Assembly: GCA_028274465.1 (NCBI GenBank)
Contig: CM051456.1
Span: forward strand, 82,942,753-83,006,752
Reading direction: 5' to 3'
Length of the DNA stretch: 64,000 bases
Origin: Plantago ovata
Lineage: Eukaryota; Streptophyta; Magnoliopsida; Lamiales; Plantaginaceae
Within the stretch, counting starts at the first letter, position 1. Each line of letters opens with the position of its first letter. Positions 32,011 to 44,879 of this stretch are shown here, piece after piece. The translations under genes were made by a program, and so were the position numbers. The notes under the pieces are model-generated. The model was not told the origin of the DNA, did no database searches, and saw only the letters and a program-made list of their open reading frames with translations.

Positions 32011-33280
32011 AACACGCTGACTGAACTAAACTCTTATCTGAGAGACCCATCTTAGAAAGAAGGTTTAGGTGCAACGTATGAAGGTGATGATGTAATATTC
32101 TTAAGTAAAGACAAATCACCAATCACCTTTGTTCGTGCAACTGATAGTGGTCAACCGGAACTCTATCAGATTGGTCAATCTAAGGTTGCTGAAATAAGAA
32201 ATCAAGTACCTACGACCTTAAAGCCCCCTGTTTCCACTCAAAGTAACAAGACTTTAAAAGGAAAACAGGTTGCTGAAAGGCAAACTGTTCAGAAAAAGGA
32301 TGCTGTAAAGCATTCCGCCAAACAAGTTGCTGAAAAGAAATTTGTTAAGACTAAAGGCTAGATTACTGAAATTAATCAGAAGACCTTTGCTGACAAACCT
32401 GAATCGAGTAAGGTTGCTGAGACAAAAGCTCAGCACTCTCCGAAAAGTGGACTTGGATTCAAAACCAAGCAAAGTCAACTAGGACTAGAAGAAACCTTGC
32501 TAGAAAAGAACTTACTGAAAAGTATGTTCAGCAAAAGGGTCAACCAAGCAAGACACCACATTAGAAAGTGTACTTGATTAGCAATGATCAAAAGTGTTTC
32601 GGTTCTAAGCCCTCTAGTTCCTCAGCAAGTAGAAAACAAGTCAAAGTTGAAAAACTCAAGACTTGGGTTTCCATTGGACGTTTTCTTGAACATGTTAATG
32701 GACATCCAATATTGGATAATTAACTTGTTTGCTCTTGATTTTGCAGACTTCAGCCACGGAGACAAAAAATGCAATTTGGCACTTTGATAGTGGTTGTGGA
32801 AAGCACATGACGGGCAACAAGAAAAACCTTATAAACTATAGACGGTGGTCTAAAGGTCCAACAATAAGGTTTTCTGGTGGAGGCTTTGGTTCTACTAAAT
32901 GTTATGGTGATGTGAAGTTAGGATGCATACCATCTCGGGAGTTCTTTATGTCAAAAATCTTAAGTTTAACCTTTTCAGCATGAGTCAATTCGCTGACAAA
33001 GGTTACTTCATCAAATCAAAAGTGATGAATGTAAACTTATTGACTTTGAGACAAAGAAGGTTATCATTGTTGCTAGAAGATCAGGAGGTCTCTATACCGT
33101 AGATTGGTCTTCAGCAATCATTGAAAAATACCTTGTCTCAGATCATGATTGCCTTGCTGAAAAAGCATGGTTATGGCATAAACGAACAAGTCACCTACAC
33201 TTCAAGACGCTGAATAAGCTGTCTAAAAAGGCACTTGTATTTGGATTACCTAAGGTTACGTTTAAGAAGGATGGTGTTTG
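32011..33280 (+). pseudogene. S2 gag end, protease and integrase start (fossil)
   Basis: A Lys-rich gag tail (about 32260-32720) is followed by the copia protease with [17 protein letters not shown] (about 32780-32830). The integrase zinc region then starts ([17 protein letters not shown], about 33170). Gypsy C interrupts it at 33281, within the cysteine end of that zinc region. A TTTGCTCTTGATTTTGCAG stretch near 32728-32746 looks like an intron end. S4 has the same one near 56874. The copy is broken. Confidence 0.75.
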
Positions 33281-34506
33281 TGATGAACGTGGGATTGTCG
33301 GGTCCCAATTAATGAAATAAATTTGTATTTAGCCAAAGGCAATTCACAACTACAACGAAAACCGTAGTGTAGCAGCATTATAACCTCGAGTGTCGATCTC
33401 TAAGCACTATAACTAGCTTTATCTAATTTAAATTGAGAATATAAAACAACAGACGACTTAGCAAAGGTTTTTCTTAACAGATAATGGAGATTGGTGATAG
33501 TATGGTCATTCAAAGCATAACGGGTTAATAATCATGCATAAATTCCTCGGTCTTGCATGGAGATCTTTGATCAATGAATTGTCCTGTTGCAATTATTCAA
33601 CACTACGAAGATATAGATTTAGATAGATCAAAAGTTCAATGAATTGTCCAATTGTGTTCAATAATTATTCAACAATACGAAGATAGAGATTTAGATAGAT
33701 CAAAGAAATAAAGCAATAACTCAGAGTATAATGCGCGATATAGCCATTAGCATAATTATCAACCCTTCGCTAAGAAATCACATACTATCACCAACGAGAA
33801 GTTTAGCTACTCATAGTTGTCATGCAATCAACAGAAATCATACCACGAATGAATGAAAACATGATGAAAGATATATAAAAATAAGTAGAAAAACTGTAAG
33901 ATACAATGTTACCGAAGGTTGTCAATCTCCGAAGAATCGTGATCTTACATGCTCCAAACTGCTAAGAAAAAGTATCTCCTAAGCAAAGAACCCCCAGAAC
34001 AGGCTCTGAGAAATTCCTACCTAAAACTACAGAGAAAGGTGAGAGAAAAGGTCTGGAAAAGTATGAAAAACGGAGAAAAACTGAGCAACTATATATAGGC
34101 TTCGAATTGTGTGGGGCGAAGGGCCCCACACACTGGGCGACTCGCCCGGGAGTAATTTTCGGTCCAGAACGCGTTTTCGACGCGTTTTTGGATTTCTTCC
34201 CCTTTTCGGACTCGGTTTCTGACTTCTAGTGGCCTTCTATCCTCCAGATTCGACCCCTAGACTTCAAATCCTATCCGGAATCTTTCAGATACTCCAAATA
34301 GGTTTCTGGAACACCAATTCCTTGTCTACTTCAATATAATTGCCCGGAAAACCTTGCTTTTCAACCAAAACCTGTAAAATAAAAAACTAAAGGGAAACGT
34401 GACACTATTCTAATAAAATGCACTAAAATATAGCTAAATTAATATAGAGGATAGCTAAAATAGGTGAAAAAAGACTTAAATGAAAGTGTAAAATACACAT
34501 TCATCA
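33281..34506 (-). repeat. 3' LTR of gypsy C
   Basis: 1226 bp. The palindrome cluster near 34110-34152 is shorter than in the partner LTR (40642-40733). A tandem duplication of about 70 bp lies at about 33570-33706, with the repeated core CACTACGAAGATA and ATTTAGATAGATCAAA. Confidence 0.92.
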
Positions 34507-36107
34507 AACTCCCCAAACCGAACCTTTGCTTGTCCTTAAGCAACTAAGCTAGACTCTAATGCAAAAAATAATGCAACACACAAAATGGACTCTCATGCCA
34601 AATAAAATGAACTAATCTACCGAATTTATCAAAAAACATATGAACAAAAACCATACAAGTCATAACATGAATATAGGTTGAAGAATGCCTCGATTGACTC
34701 ATACACATGCACATAAGCACTTATGTTAAGACAAGATAGTCTCTCGTAACATTCTCTACCTGGACCTAGTCAGTGACGACGTAATGAAACATGTTATGAT
34801 ACGAATGGTTGTCCCGTGCCTATGAAGCTGAGGACTTACTGCTGTTCACCAAGTTAAGAGTTTTCCTCAAAGAGGTCGAACCAGTACTGGCTCTCATCAA
34901 ACGAAGGAGGGTTCTCTATAAAAGATAACACTCCCCTATTCTACCCATATCTAAAGCAAAGCCTTAAGATTTTCACCACTCCCTGAATGGCAGGACTAGG
35001 GTGGTCTAGAACAGATGACACTCAAAATCAAAAGACAAAAAATAGAAAATTACAACACGATTACGAACATTACAAGAATTGGAAAATGAGACACAACACT
35101 TTGCTAAACTGCTATTCGGCTTTCTTTTTTCGACCCTTCTTACTTTTTTTTTTTTTTTGGGGTCTTTCCTCTTTTTTTTCATTTTTTTTTCTTTTCCAGT
35201 TTTTTTCTTTTTTCTGGAATTTTTCTTTTCTTTTATTCGATTTTTTTAGCCAGCAGTAGCATAACGAAAAGAGAAACAAAAATGACAAACGACTTCCCCA
35301 AACCTATTCGAAAGAATAGGTTGGAGTACAAAATTTACGAGAAAGGAAAAATAAACTCACAACACAGAAATGGAAAACGAAAAACAAGTCTAATGATAGT
35401 GTAACCCCCTCCCCAAACCTATTCGGAAGAATAGGTTACAACAAAGGATCACACAACCTCACACTACCTCCTTCCTAGGCATTTAGCAATCTCAAAGCAT
35501 GGTGAAGACTTGTTGCCTCTTAGGTACATAATTACTCGGGAAAACAACCATAAGACCCTAACATGCATCATCCTATTATAAAGGCCTTCGTGAACCGCAG
35601 TAGAGAAAACACCACTAAGTGATGTCGAGACTACCAAGCTTAACTAAGTGCAATACATAAATGTGACGAGCCAAGCGAGAAAAACCTCAAACAAATTCAT
35701 AGAGATGAAGCATATGATCAATGGCATAATTAGTTGATCTACCCAATAAAAAGTTCAAAAATTCGACAATAAACTCCATATAAAACATGCAAGACTATCC
35801 TAGGATGAATGAAGTGAATGCATCCTAAAAACTAAGAAAGCAGTAAACGTGCAAATGAAAATGCAGACGGATAAAACATGCAAGGTACTATACTCATCCT
35901 ACCAATACCAATCTCTAAACCATCAATGGCAAGCTACAAACTAACAACACTAGATCACTTAAATCCCATCCCCCCTCATGAATTTAAAGATAGTCCCTAG
36001 CAGTAAGAAAATGAGGAAATAAGATGTGATACTAGATGTTACCGCATGGTTTGGCCTCGGTCGGCTGAGTATGCTGTTTGTGAGTTATTGGGACTGCTCT
36101 GGGAGCT
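34507..36107 (-). other. 3' non-coding region and polypurine tract of gypsy C
   Basis: Polypurine tract at 34507-34524. A strand-biased low-complexity tract (about 35135-35250, T-rich on plus) and two hairpin plus GGGGAGG-type copies (about 35296-35327 and 35409-35438) follow. No gene. It is collinear with A 18495-20055. Confidence 0.75.
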
Positions 36108-36864
36108 TTATAGGTGATCATCAGGGCTTGTGGTAGGTGCGGTAGTTCCATTAATAGGAAGGATAGGAACAACTCCTCCATCTGTATCATCATTGTCCGT
36201 ATGGCCTTCATTGTCACTACTGTCACCAACATCATCACCAGTAGAGTTGCATTGTCGAAGAGAATCTTCAAGATTGGCCGCCACTGTTATGGAATCTTCC
36301 ACCCGGTATCTCTCCAATAGGTTGTGAACTGTTGAAGGGGAAAGAGCAGTGGTATCAGAGCCTCCTTCTCCAACGTTTGACACCTCGAGGAGGTTACAGC
36401 AAGCTGCTCGGATACCCGGAGGTTGTCTTCCATTTTTTCCTATGTCGACCACATTCTCTACGGTTGATGCCACCGATGTCTATATGATGCTCCCTTTAGA
36501 GGCAGTCAAGGGGTACCCCTAAGAGGGGCTGGGCACCCATGTCATTATGTTTTGGAACCAAGCTAGCGCTTCGGAACCTTCTAGCCACTGTCGACTCAAG
36601 ATTGAATCCGTCGCGGCAAGATCGTCCCGGTGCCGTCCTATTCACTCGAACTTTGCAGTCCTTGTGATAGATTGCTGACGTAATAATTGTTTCTGTCCCT
36701 TCGGTGGTGCATGAATAGGCATAGGAGTCCTTACTCCAGGTGTACTCTAGCTCCTCCTCTTGGATGATCCGCGACGTTGTTGCAAGAGCCCGTGGCTCGA
36801 ACGCACCTCTAACGAGATCACTCTCCTTGACATGGTTGTAATCGATCCCCCTCCAATACTTCAT
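36108..36864 (-). pseudogene. Gypsy C second ORF region of unknown function
   Basis: Two minus-strand blocks, 36496-36864 (MKYWRGIDYNHVKESDLVRG..., ending LLGVPLDCL) and 36108-36473 (with LLERYRVEDSIT, LEDSLRQCNS and an acidic end). They match the A region at 17690-18494. Conservation of protein-like blocks between copies from different subfamilies suggests it once coded. I recognise no domain. The copy is broken. Confidence 0.5.
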
Positions 36865-37529
36865 AGTAATTATACGGGAGTGCTCCTCTCCCTTGGCAGG
36901 GTTCCTCAGATCTGGAAAACGAATGCACTAAGTTGAAATCCGTTCGGATGAAAAGAAAGAGCATATAACGGGCTTCGATTGAAGCTAAAGAACACACAAT
37001 TTGATGAAATAATGAAGAAGTTATGAAGGATTGAAATATTTATGCTTTTTTTTGGATTTTTGGGAGAAAGAAGTGGAGAAGATGAAGAAAATGAGGAGAA
37101 AAGGGAGTTTTTCGCGTTTTTAATCATCAGAGCTTGTGGGGCGAGTCGCTCCTGGTGTGGGGCGAGTCGCCCCGTGCGGGGAGAATCGCCCCGCACGTGG
37201 GGCGAGTCGCCCCGCACGTCCAGAGAGCACGGAGCTCTATGGACTTGTGGGGCGATTCGCCCCCCACCTCCTGAGGTGGGGAGACGAAACTCCTCGAAAA
37301 ACACGGTTTTTAAGTCCCCGAAAACCATTTTTCTCATAAAACCACTTGAACAAGCTCACTCAAATATAACATAAGCACATACGACACAGAGACGAACAAA
37401 TTCACATATGAAAAGCAAATTGTTCAAGAATGAATGCATGCAATAAAGCGGTAAAAAAGCGATAAAAATCCGGGTTGCCTCCCGGATAGCGCCATTGTTT
37501 AAAGTCTTTGACTCGACTCCTGTCTGCGT
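36865..37529 (-). other. Region between gag-PR and ORF2 of gypsy C, with an internal palindrome cluster
   Basis: No gene. At 37137-37290 five or so GGGGCGAGTCGCCCC-type palindromes follow one another, ending with CCCCCCACCTCCTGAGG. A GA-rich stretch at about 37060-37115 (TC-rich in the element's sense) looks like a transcript leader. The matching stretch in A has only one palindrome but is longer on its ORF2 side. Confidence 0.6.
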
Positions 37530-39513
37530 CTAACTCTTCTTCTTGAGGGTACTAGACTTCCCCTTCATGGATCTTCTCCTCATGCCACGAACCTGTGAAT
37601 AAGAATGAACATAGACAGCAAGACCACAGTAGTTAATAGTGTGAGAAGTATCAGGTGGATCAGATATTGCTCGCAACACATGTTGCTTGCCGTCCACCTC
37701 AATGGTGCAAGTCCTTCGGTAGATGTCTATCACGGAGCGTAGCTTGGTCAAGAACGTTCGCCCCAAGAGAACGACATCTCCCATCCCAGGTGTAGACGCC
37801 GGCATAACTACAAAATTGGTGTATACAGAAGCTTCACCAATCTTGACCAATACGTTCTTCACAACGCCTTCGGGTCTCACAAAGGATCCATCCGCCAATT
37901 GGACAATAGCCTTATGCTCTGATAGTTTTCCAAGGCTACTCTTCTCAAACACATTCATAGGGAGCACATTAGAGTAGGATCCCGTGTCTAGTGTGGCACG
38001 AACATCTTCAAGTTCACCAATCCCGACGTTAACATCGAAACTTTGAGGGAGTGGCTCGGGATCCTCTTGCTCCTCTTCACTCTCGTCCAAACCAAGGTCC
38101 TTCTCTTCTTCCTTGGCTAGTGGAGGTTCTTCCTTCTTGCAACACTCGCACTTAGCAACCTTCTTGATGGTGATTTCAATAGGTAGATCACCCACCAAGG
38201 TAATGGACATCGACTTCTCAGTGTCGCTAGGCAGCTTGCCTTGCTCCCTACTTGCTCCTCGGTCGATCAACTCTTGCATCTTTTGTTGGGCAAGCCTAGT
38301 GCTCTCTTCCAATCGATCAAGTCTCTCCCTAGTCTTCTCAGAATCTTCTTCATAACGTTTGAGAAAACTTTGGGTGTGATCAACCATCTTTTGCAAGTTC
38401 TCCATTAGTTGAGCCGACTTCGACTTCGGTTGCTCTTTCGGAGCGGGGTTTTCGCAGTGGTCATTACCATAGTTAAGCCTACTACGGTCTTGGTTAGGGC
38501 CATAAGTTTGGCTAGCTGATGCATATCCTTGATTGTTTCGGAACCCTCTTCTCCAAAATCCACCTCGAGGATTCCTACCATCTTGTCCGTAGATAGCTTC
38601 TTGAGTACCAAACTCCGTAGAAAAGGCTTCCTCTTCGCCTCCTTGAGCCCAGTTGCCATCATCATACGTAAGCTCCGATCTACACATATGAGCCCCATGC
38701 CCATAGTTCTTGCATATTCGGCAAACTTCGTTCGAAGAGTTGTTCTAGTGGCGCTCTTGAGGACTTGCTTCAATTCGTTGGTAAAGCACTCGAATTGATC
38801 CCCATTCCCCTATACATAGGGGCTTCTTGAGTAGGTGGAGCTTCAAGTCCACGTCTCCTAACCATTGCCCTTGGGTCCTTGAACTGCGAACCCTTAGCAA
38901 GCCTTTCGAAAACTGCCCAGACGGCTTCTGCGGTTTCCTCCCAAATATTGCCATGGCATTGGAAGTCCACCACTTGTTGGTCCTCGAAGGTTAGTTCATT
39001 GTAGAAGTGTTGGACTAGGTCAGAAAGCTCAAAACCATGGTGAGGGCACTAGTTCGTGAGATCTTGGAACCTCTCAAACGCGGTGTAGATGGTCTCATCA
39101 TAGTCTTGTTTGAATCCAGTGATTTGCGCCTTAAGCGCGGTAGTCAAGGTGTGAGGGAAGTATTTTTCCATGAAAGCTGAAAAAACCTTCTCCCAAGTGT
39201 CCAGCAAGCCTGCTGGTAGAGAACTCAACCACGACTTGGCTCTGTCGCCAAGCCCCATAGCAAAACCCTTCATCCTCAACTCATCCGTTGTTATTTCAGC
39301 TCCGGGTCGTGGGAGTTGGTTGACGAAATCATCGATATCGTGCAAGTACCCCATCACATCTTCCCTTGCTAAGCCATAGAACCTCGGAAGTTGTTGGAAT
39401 GCGTGGTTCTTGATTTCCAGATCTTGAGTTGCAGACGAAAGAACAATCGCCGTTCCCCTCATACGATCCTTGGAGGGTTGAACCCATGCTTTCAGTGGTC
39501 TAGCTTCTGCCAT
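37530..39513 (-). pseudogene. Gypsy C gag-protease (fossil)
   Basis: The start MAEARPLKAWVQPSKDRM is at 39513, as in A. Gag core with RFYGLAREDVMGYLHDIDDFVNQL and FMEKYFPHTLTT (about 39060-39460), CCHC knuckle region near 38680-38720, coiled-coil-like linker (about 38240-38400), and protease DTGSYSNVLP near 37980. It ends in a basic tail at about 37530. It is broken, with few breaks. Bases from 37709 up are repeated at 44980 onward because of the assembly gap. Confidence 0.85.
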
Positions 39514-39796
39514 TCGTCGATTTCCTTGAAAAGATTGTGTAGAGATTCAGAGAAATCGGTATCCTCTATTCCTCTAGTTCACGCCTTTGAAGTAGTCGCC
39601 TTATTTGGTGGTAGACTCTGTCGATCTCAGCAATTGAATCAGCAAGCGGTGTTCCTTTAGATCGTGTATGTGGCATAAACTATCTGTAACAACTAGGAAA
39701 GCAGTGTCAGAGAGAAAATAGGAAAACTAAAAACTACTTGAACTAGGAATTGAATGCTGAAAATATAAACAAATTAAACAGAAAAAAGAAGTATAG

Positions 39797-39814
39797 TCCC
39801 CGGCAACGGCGCCA
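39797..39814 (-). other. Primer binding site of C, tRNA-Asp type
   Basis: On minus: TGGCGCCGTTGCCGGGGA, three bases inside the right LTR. Drawn again at 47061-47078. Confidence 0.92.
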
Positions 39815-39817
39815 ATT

Positions 39818-41075
39818 TGATGAACGTGGGATTGTCGGGTCCCAGTTAATCAAATAAATTTGTATTTAGCCAAAGGCAATTCACAACTACAACGAAAACC
39901 GTAGTGTAGCAGCAGAATAACCTCGAGTGTCGATCTCTAAGGACTATAACTAGCTTTATCTAATTTAACTTGAGAATATAAAACAACAGACGACTTAGCA
40001 AAGGTTTTTCTTAACAGATAATGGAGATTGGTGATAGTATGGTCATTCAAAGCATAATGGGTTAATAATCATGCATAATTCCTCGGTCTTGCATGGAGAT
40101 CTTTGATCAATGAATTGTCCTGTTGCAATTATTCAACACTACGAAGATATAGATTTAGATAGATCAAAAGATCAATGAATTGTCCAATTGTGTTCAATAA
40201 TATTCAACACTACGAAGATAGAGATTTAGATAGATCAAAGAAATAAAGCAATAACTCAGAGTATAATGCGCGATATAGCCATTAGCATAATTATCAACCC
40301 TTCGCTAAGAAATCACATACTATCACCAACGAGAAGTTTCGCTACTCATAGTTGTCATGCAATCAACAGAATCATACCACGAATGAATGAACACATGATG
40401 AAAGATATACAAAAAATAAGTAGAAAAACTGTAAGATACAATGTTACCGAAGGTTGTCAATCTCCGAAGAATCGCGACCTTACAAGCTCCAAACTGCTAA
40501 GAAAAAGTATCTCCTAAGCTAATAACCCCCAGAACAGGCTCTGGGAAATTCCTACCTAAAACTACAGAGAAAGGTGTGAGAAAAGGTCTGGAAAAGTATG
40601 AAAAATGGAGAAAACTGAGCAACTATATATAGGCTTCGAATTGTGTGGGCGAAGGGTCCCACACACCGGGCGATTCGCCTGCTGTGGGGCGATTCGCCCC
40701 ACATCCCGGGCGACTCGCCCGGGAGTAATTTTCGGTCCAGAACGCGGTTTTCGACGCATTTTGGATTTCATCCCCTTTCGGACTCGGTTTCTGACTTCTA
40801 GTGGCCTTCTAGCCTCCAGATTCGACCCCTAGACTTCAAATCCTATCCGGAATCTTTCAGATACTCCAAATAGGCTTCTGGAACACCAATTCCTTGTCTA
40901 CATCAATATAATTGCCCGGAAAACATCGTTTTTCAACCAAAACCTGTAAAATAAAAACTAAAGGGAAACGTGACACTATTCTAATAAATGCACTAAAATA
41001 TAGCTAAATTAACATAGAGGATAGCTAAAATAGGTGAAAAATACTTAAGTGAAAGTGTAAAATACACATTCATCA
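39818..41075 (-). repeat. 5' LTR of gypsy C, with promoter
   Basis: 1258 bp. TATATATA at 40624-40631 and four palindromes at 40642-40733, upstream in the element's sense. The GTTTG target duplication follows. The same LTR is drawn at 47082-48342. Confidence 0.9.
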
Positions 41076-41080
41076 GTTTG

Positions 41081-43915
41081 CAATGCATGTTAGCAAGGAA
41101 AGCAAACCAAAACTTCTTTCAAGAACAAGGCAGTACCGTCAACTACAAAACCTTTACAACTCTTGCACATGGACATGTTTGAATCTTTTTCAACAAGCTA
41201 TGCTGGCAAGAAGTATGGTCTGGTGGTGGTAGATGAGTATTCAAGATTCACTTGGGTAGTATTTATCAAACACAAGTCTGAAACAAGGACTGAAATACCT
41301 ACTTGCTGAACAAGCTCGAAGTCATGAAAGATGACAAGGTAAAAGTCATAAGAACAGACCATGGTACTGAGTTTGTAAACCAGTACATAACTGAATATTG
41401 CACCTCAAAAGGCATACAACATCAGTTATCCTCAGTAAGGACAACTCAACAAAATGGTGTTGCTGAAAGGAAGAATCGTACCCTTAAGGAAGTAGCTAGA
41501 ACGATGCTTGCTGACACTGAAATAAGAGAAGCTTATTGGGTTGAAGCGATTAATACCGCCTGCTATACTCAAAATAGATGCTGATAACTAAGGAATACAA
41601 CAAAACTCCCTATGAGTTACTTGTTGGAAGACCTCCTAACATCACCCATCTAAGAGTATTTGGTTGCAAATGCTTTGTTCTTAATAATTGTAGAGAATAC
41701 TTAAGAACATTACAACCAAAGGCAGACGAAGCGATATTTCTTGGCTACTTCTTGCATAGTAAACCTTATAGAGTTTACCACAAAAAGACACAAAGGTCGA
41801 AGAATCAGTGCATGTTGTATTCTATGAAAAATCACAAGGAGTCCCTGGTGAAGAAGAAATATCAGAATGTATGAAGAAATTACTCATACACGAGCAAAAA
41901 AACTGAATCTGATGCTAGAAATATCAAATCAATTGAACTAAATGATGATTCTGACAATGACACTCCTTACCCAAGTCATGACAAGATAAATATAGCTTAT
42001 GATAAAGAATTTTCGGCTAAAGACGCGGTTGCTCCAGATGTTGTGAAACTACGCAACTTCCTGTGTCTGCTGACGAGTTACCTCAAACCAGCAATGTTGA
42101 ACAAGCAGTTGCTGATGAACCAATTTCAGTAGAGACACAACTAGATACCAGTAGTACTGAACAAGTACATGTTGAAGAGTCACATGCTAAAACGCAAATT
42201 TATCCAGATCCAAATAGCAGAAAACCTGTTAATAAGTGGATTAGAGATCATCCCTCTACGGATATGATTGGTGATATTGACAAACGCCAAGTGACTAGAT
42301 CCAAAGTATCTACTAATCAAGAACTTGTTGAAGAAGCAAACGTTATTGAAGTAGAAGCTTTGTTCTCTTGCTTTGTTTCAGAAATTCAACCCAAGACCAT
42401 AGAAGGAGCTTTAAAGCATTCTCAATGGATCAAGGCAATGCAAGAAGAACTGGATCAATTTGAAAGGAACAAAGTCTGGAAACTTGTACCCCTTGCTGAA
42501 GGAAAGAAAGCAATTGGTACAAAGTGGGTGTTTAGGAACAAGCTGAGTGAGTCTGGAGAAGTAACAAGGAACAAAGCACGTTTAGTTGCTCAAGGTTACT
42601 GTCAGACTGAAGGATTGGACTATGATGGTCTTATGCACCAGTCGCAAGATTGGATGCTATTAGACTCTTCTTAGCCTTTGCTGCTCACAATGACTTCATT
42701 GTTTATCAAATGGATTTAAAAGTGCATTCCTAAATGGTGAACTTGCTGAAGAAGTCTACCTAGAACAACCCATGGCTTTGAACTTCCCTCAGAAACCAAG
42801 ATGGTATACAAGCTTCAGAAAGCTGTATATGGTCTAAAGCAAGCACCAAGAGCTTGGTATGATACTTTAGCTAAGTTCTTGCTGGGTAATGGTTTCAAGA
42901 ATGGTGAAGTTGACAAAACCTTATTTACCATGAACCATGATGGTAAAATACTCTTAGTCCAGATTTACGTGGATGACATAATATTTGGATCTAAGGACAA
43001 GAAACTTTGTGATGATTTTGCCAAACTCATGACAAACAAGTTTGAAATGAGTATGATGGCAAATTGAATTATTTCCTAGGATTGCAAGTCAAGCAACTCA
43101 AGGATGGAATATTCATAAATCAAGCAAAGTATGCAAAGGAAATACTCATAAAGTTCAGGATCAAAGAGGAAGAAAACCTGAAAAGATCCCCATGAGCGTT
43201 GGTACCAAATTGGGCTATACTAAACAAGATAAAAGTGTTGATGAACACAAGTATAGGAAGCTCTTTTGTTCCTTGCTGTATTTAACATCAAGTAGACCTG
43301 ACATTCAGTATGCTGTTTTGTGTGTGTGCAAGATTCCAATCTGATCCAAGAGAATCACACTACAAAAAGGCACTTAAGATACTGAAATATGTCAAAGGTA
43401 CAGTCAATGTTGGATTATGGTATCCAAAAGATTCTGGATTGGAATTGGTGGTTATTCTGATGCTGATCATGGAGGATCAACTCTTGATAGAAAAAGTACT
43501 TCTGGAACTTGTCAGTTTCTAGGTACAAGATTAATATCATGGTTCAACAAGAAGCAAACCTGTGTTGCCACCATTCATCCACTGAATCTGAATACATTGT
43601 GGCTGGTTGTTGCATGGCTCAAATCCTATGGATTCAACAACGATTAAGAGATTATGGTATTTCTACAGAGAAAACACCAAATTTTTGTGATAATACAAGT
43701 GCTATTGCTATCACGCAAAATCCTAAGTTCCACTCAAGGACAAAGCACATTGATATTAGAAATCATTTCATTAGAGATCATCTGGAAAAAGGAGACATTG
43801 AGGTTGTAAAAGTAGGTACTGATGATCAACTTGCTGAATCTTTACCAAGCTCCTACTGGATAATAGGTTCGCAATGCTAAGATATAACCTTCGATTGATT
43901 CAACTACCTCAATAA
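41081..43915 (+). pseudogene. S2 pol, left-contig drawing (low-quality contig end)
   Basis: Integrase core ([25 protein letters not shown]), RT (YVDD near 42965) and RNase H, in copia order. The sequence is the same as 48348-51191 apart from scattered short differences, which are mostly indels. They raise the number of apparent breaks here and are best explained as uncorrected read errors near the contig end. Use the right-contig version as the better record. Confidence 0.8.
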
Positions 43916-44879
43916 AAGGGATACATTTGGTGGATGCTGAAACAAGTATTCAGCAAGCCAATGTTTACTTAAAGGTTATGGTTTTCTTACAAAGTCCCTT
44001 CCACTGACGTCTCTAAAAAGAAATTGCTGTAAACAAAAATGTTTGCTGAAACAGGCATTCAACAAGTAATTTTCTTCAAACCGGGTATTTGTTAGGAAAC
44101 TTGATCATTTTCTAAGACAGGAACTCAGTAAGAAAAACACAAAGATTGCTGAAACTGGCATTCAGACAATCAAGGATAATGAAACAGGTATTCAATAGTA
44201 AAAAAACAAATTGAGACGGGAACTCAGCAAAGAGCAAAAATACTTCTCAGATTTTACCTAAGAATATCTCAATATAAAAAGATTTGCTGAGATGGGAACT
44301 CAGAAATATCTTTTACCCTAAGAAAAATGAGATATTTGATTAAGGGGAAATTTTCAGCAAATACAAGGCTTGTTACTTGAAAAGGTAATTGCTAAGTCAG
44401 ATTGAATAAATAGCTGAAAAGATTCTTCTGTACTTCAGCAAGCAATTAGCGTTGGAGTAAAAGAGATCAAATCCCGTGAATCAAGGTAAAGTCAATTTGT
44501 GACGTTAATCATAGCACAGAATAAACTCGCTATAAATAATGACATGAATACAATCGTGACCATTGATTTTAAAGCAGTTGATGATCCAACGGTTAATATT
44601 ACAAAGAGAAAGTATCTCTGACTGTTTTTGTGTTTAGTGGTCCACGACGCATTTAATGCAAAGGCTCCACGAACTCAATGAATCTCTGTTTTACCCTTGC
44701 TTAGAACTCAAAACCATTGAGCTTCTCACATAACATAGATACTATATAAATGAAGAGTTAAGAAAGACAAAAATTCGTTAATTCACACATTTCCTTTCTC
44801 TTGCAAAAATTTCTAGCCTGTGCCTGAATTACTGTACTCCGGTCAAAAAAGGAAAAGTCTCCTTTTCGTACACTCTCAA
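43916..44879 (+). other. S2 post-pol hairpin array and leader, left-contig drawing
   Basis: Duplicate of 51192-52156: TGCTGAA/TTCAGCA hairpin units (about 43936-44310), a GGGG polypurine-like site, and TATATAAA at 44743-44750. It stops at the N run before the extra ORF starts. Confidence 0.75.

Larger units (their letters stand above)
33281..41075 (-). mobile_element. Gypsy element C (gag-PR plus second ORF) inserted in S2 pol
   Basis: 7795 bp, reverse orientation. LTRs at 33281-34506 and 39818-41075, target duplication GTTTG (33276-33280 and 41076-41080), tRNA-Asp primer site at 39797-39814, polypurine tract at 34507-34524 on minus. It encodes gag-PR (37530-39513) and a second ORF region (36108-36864), with no RT or integrase. 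LTR divergence over about 440 bases is near 2% by eye. Ends complete, coding broken. Its LTR is a third subfamily (TGATGAACGTGGGATTG). The half from 37709 on is drawn again after the gap. Confidence 0.92.

Noticed and set aside
36906-37374. Overlapping ORFs across the internal palindromes of C
   Set aside because: Arg/Gly/Pro-rich translations on both strands follow from the GC palindromes and are not conserved as protein in A.
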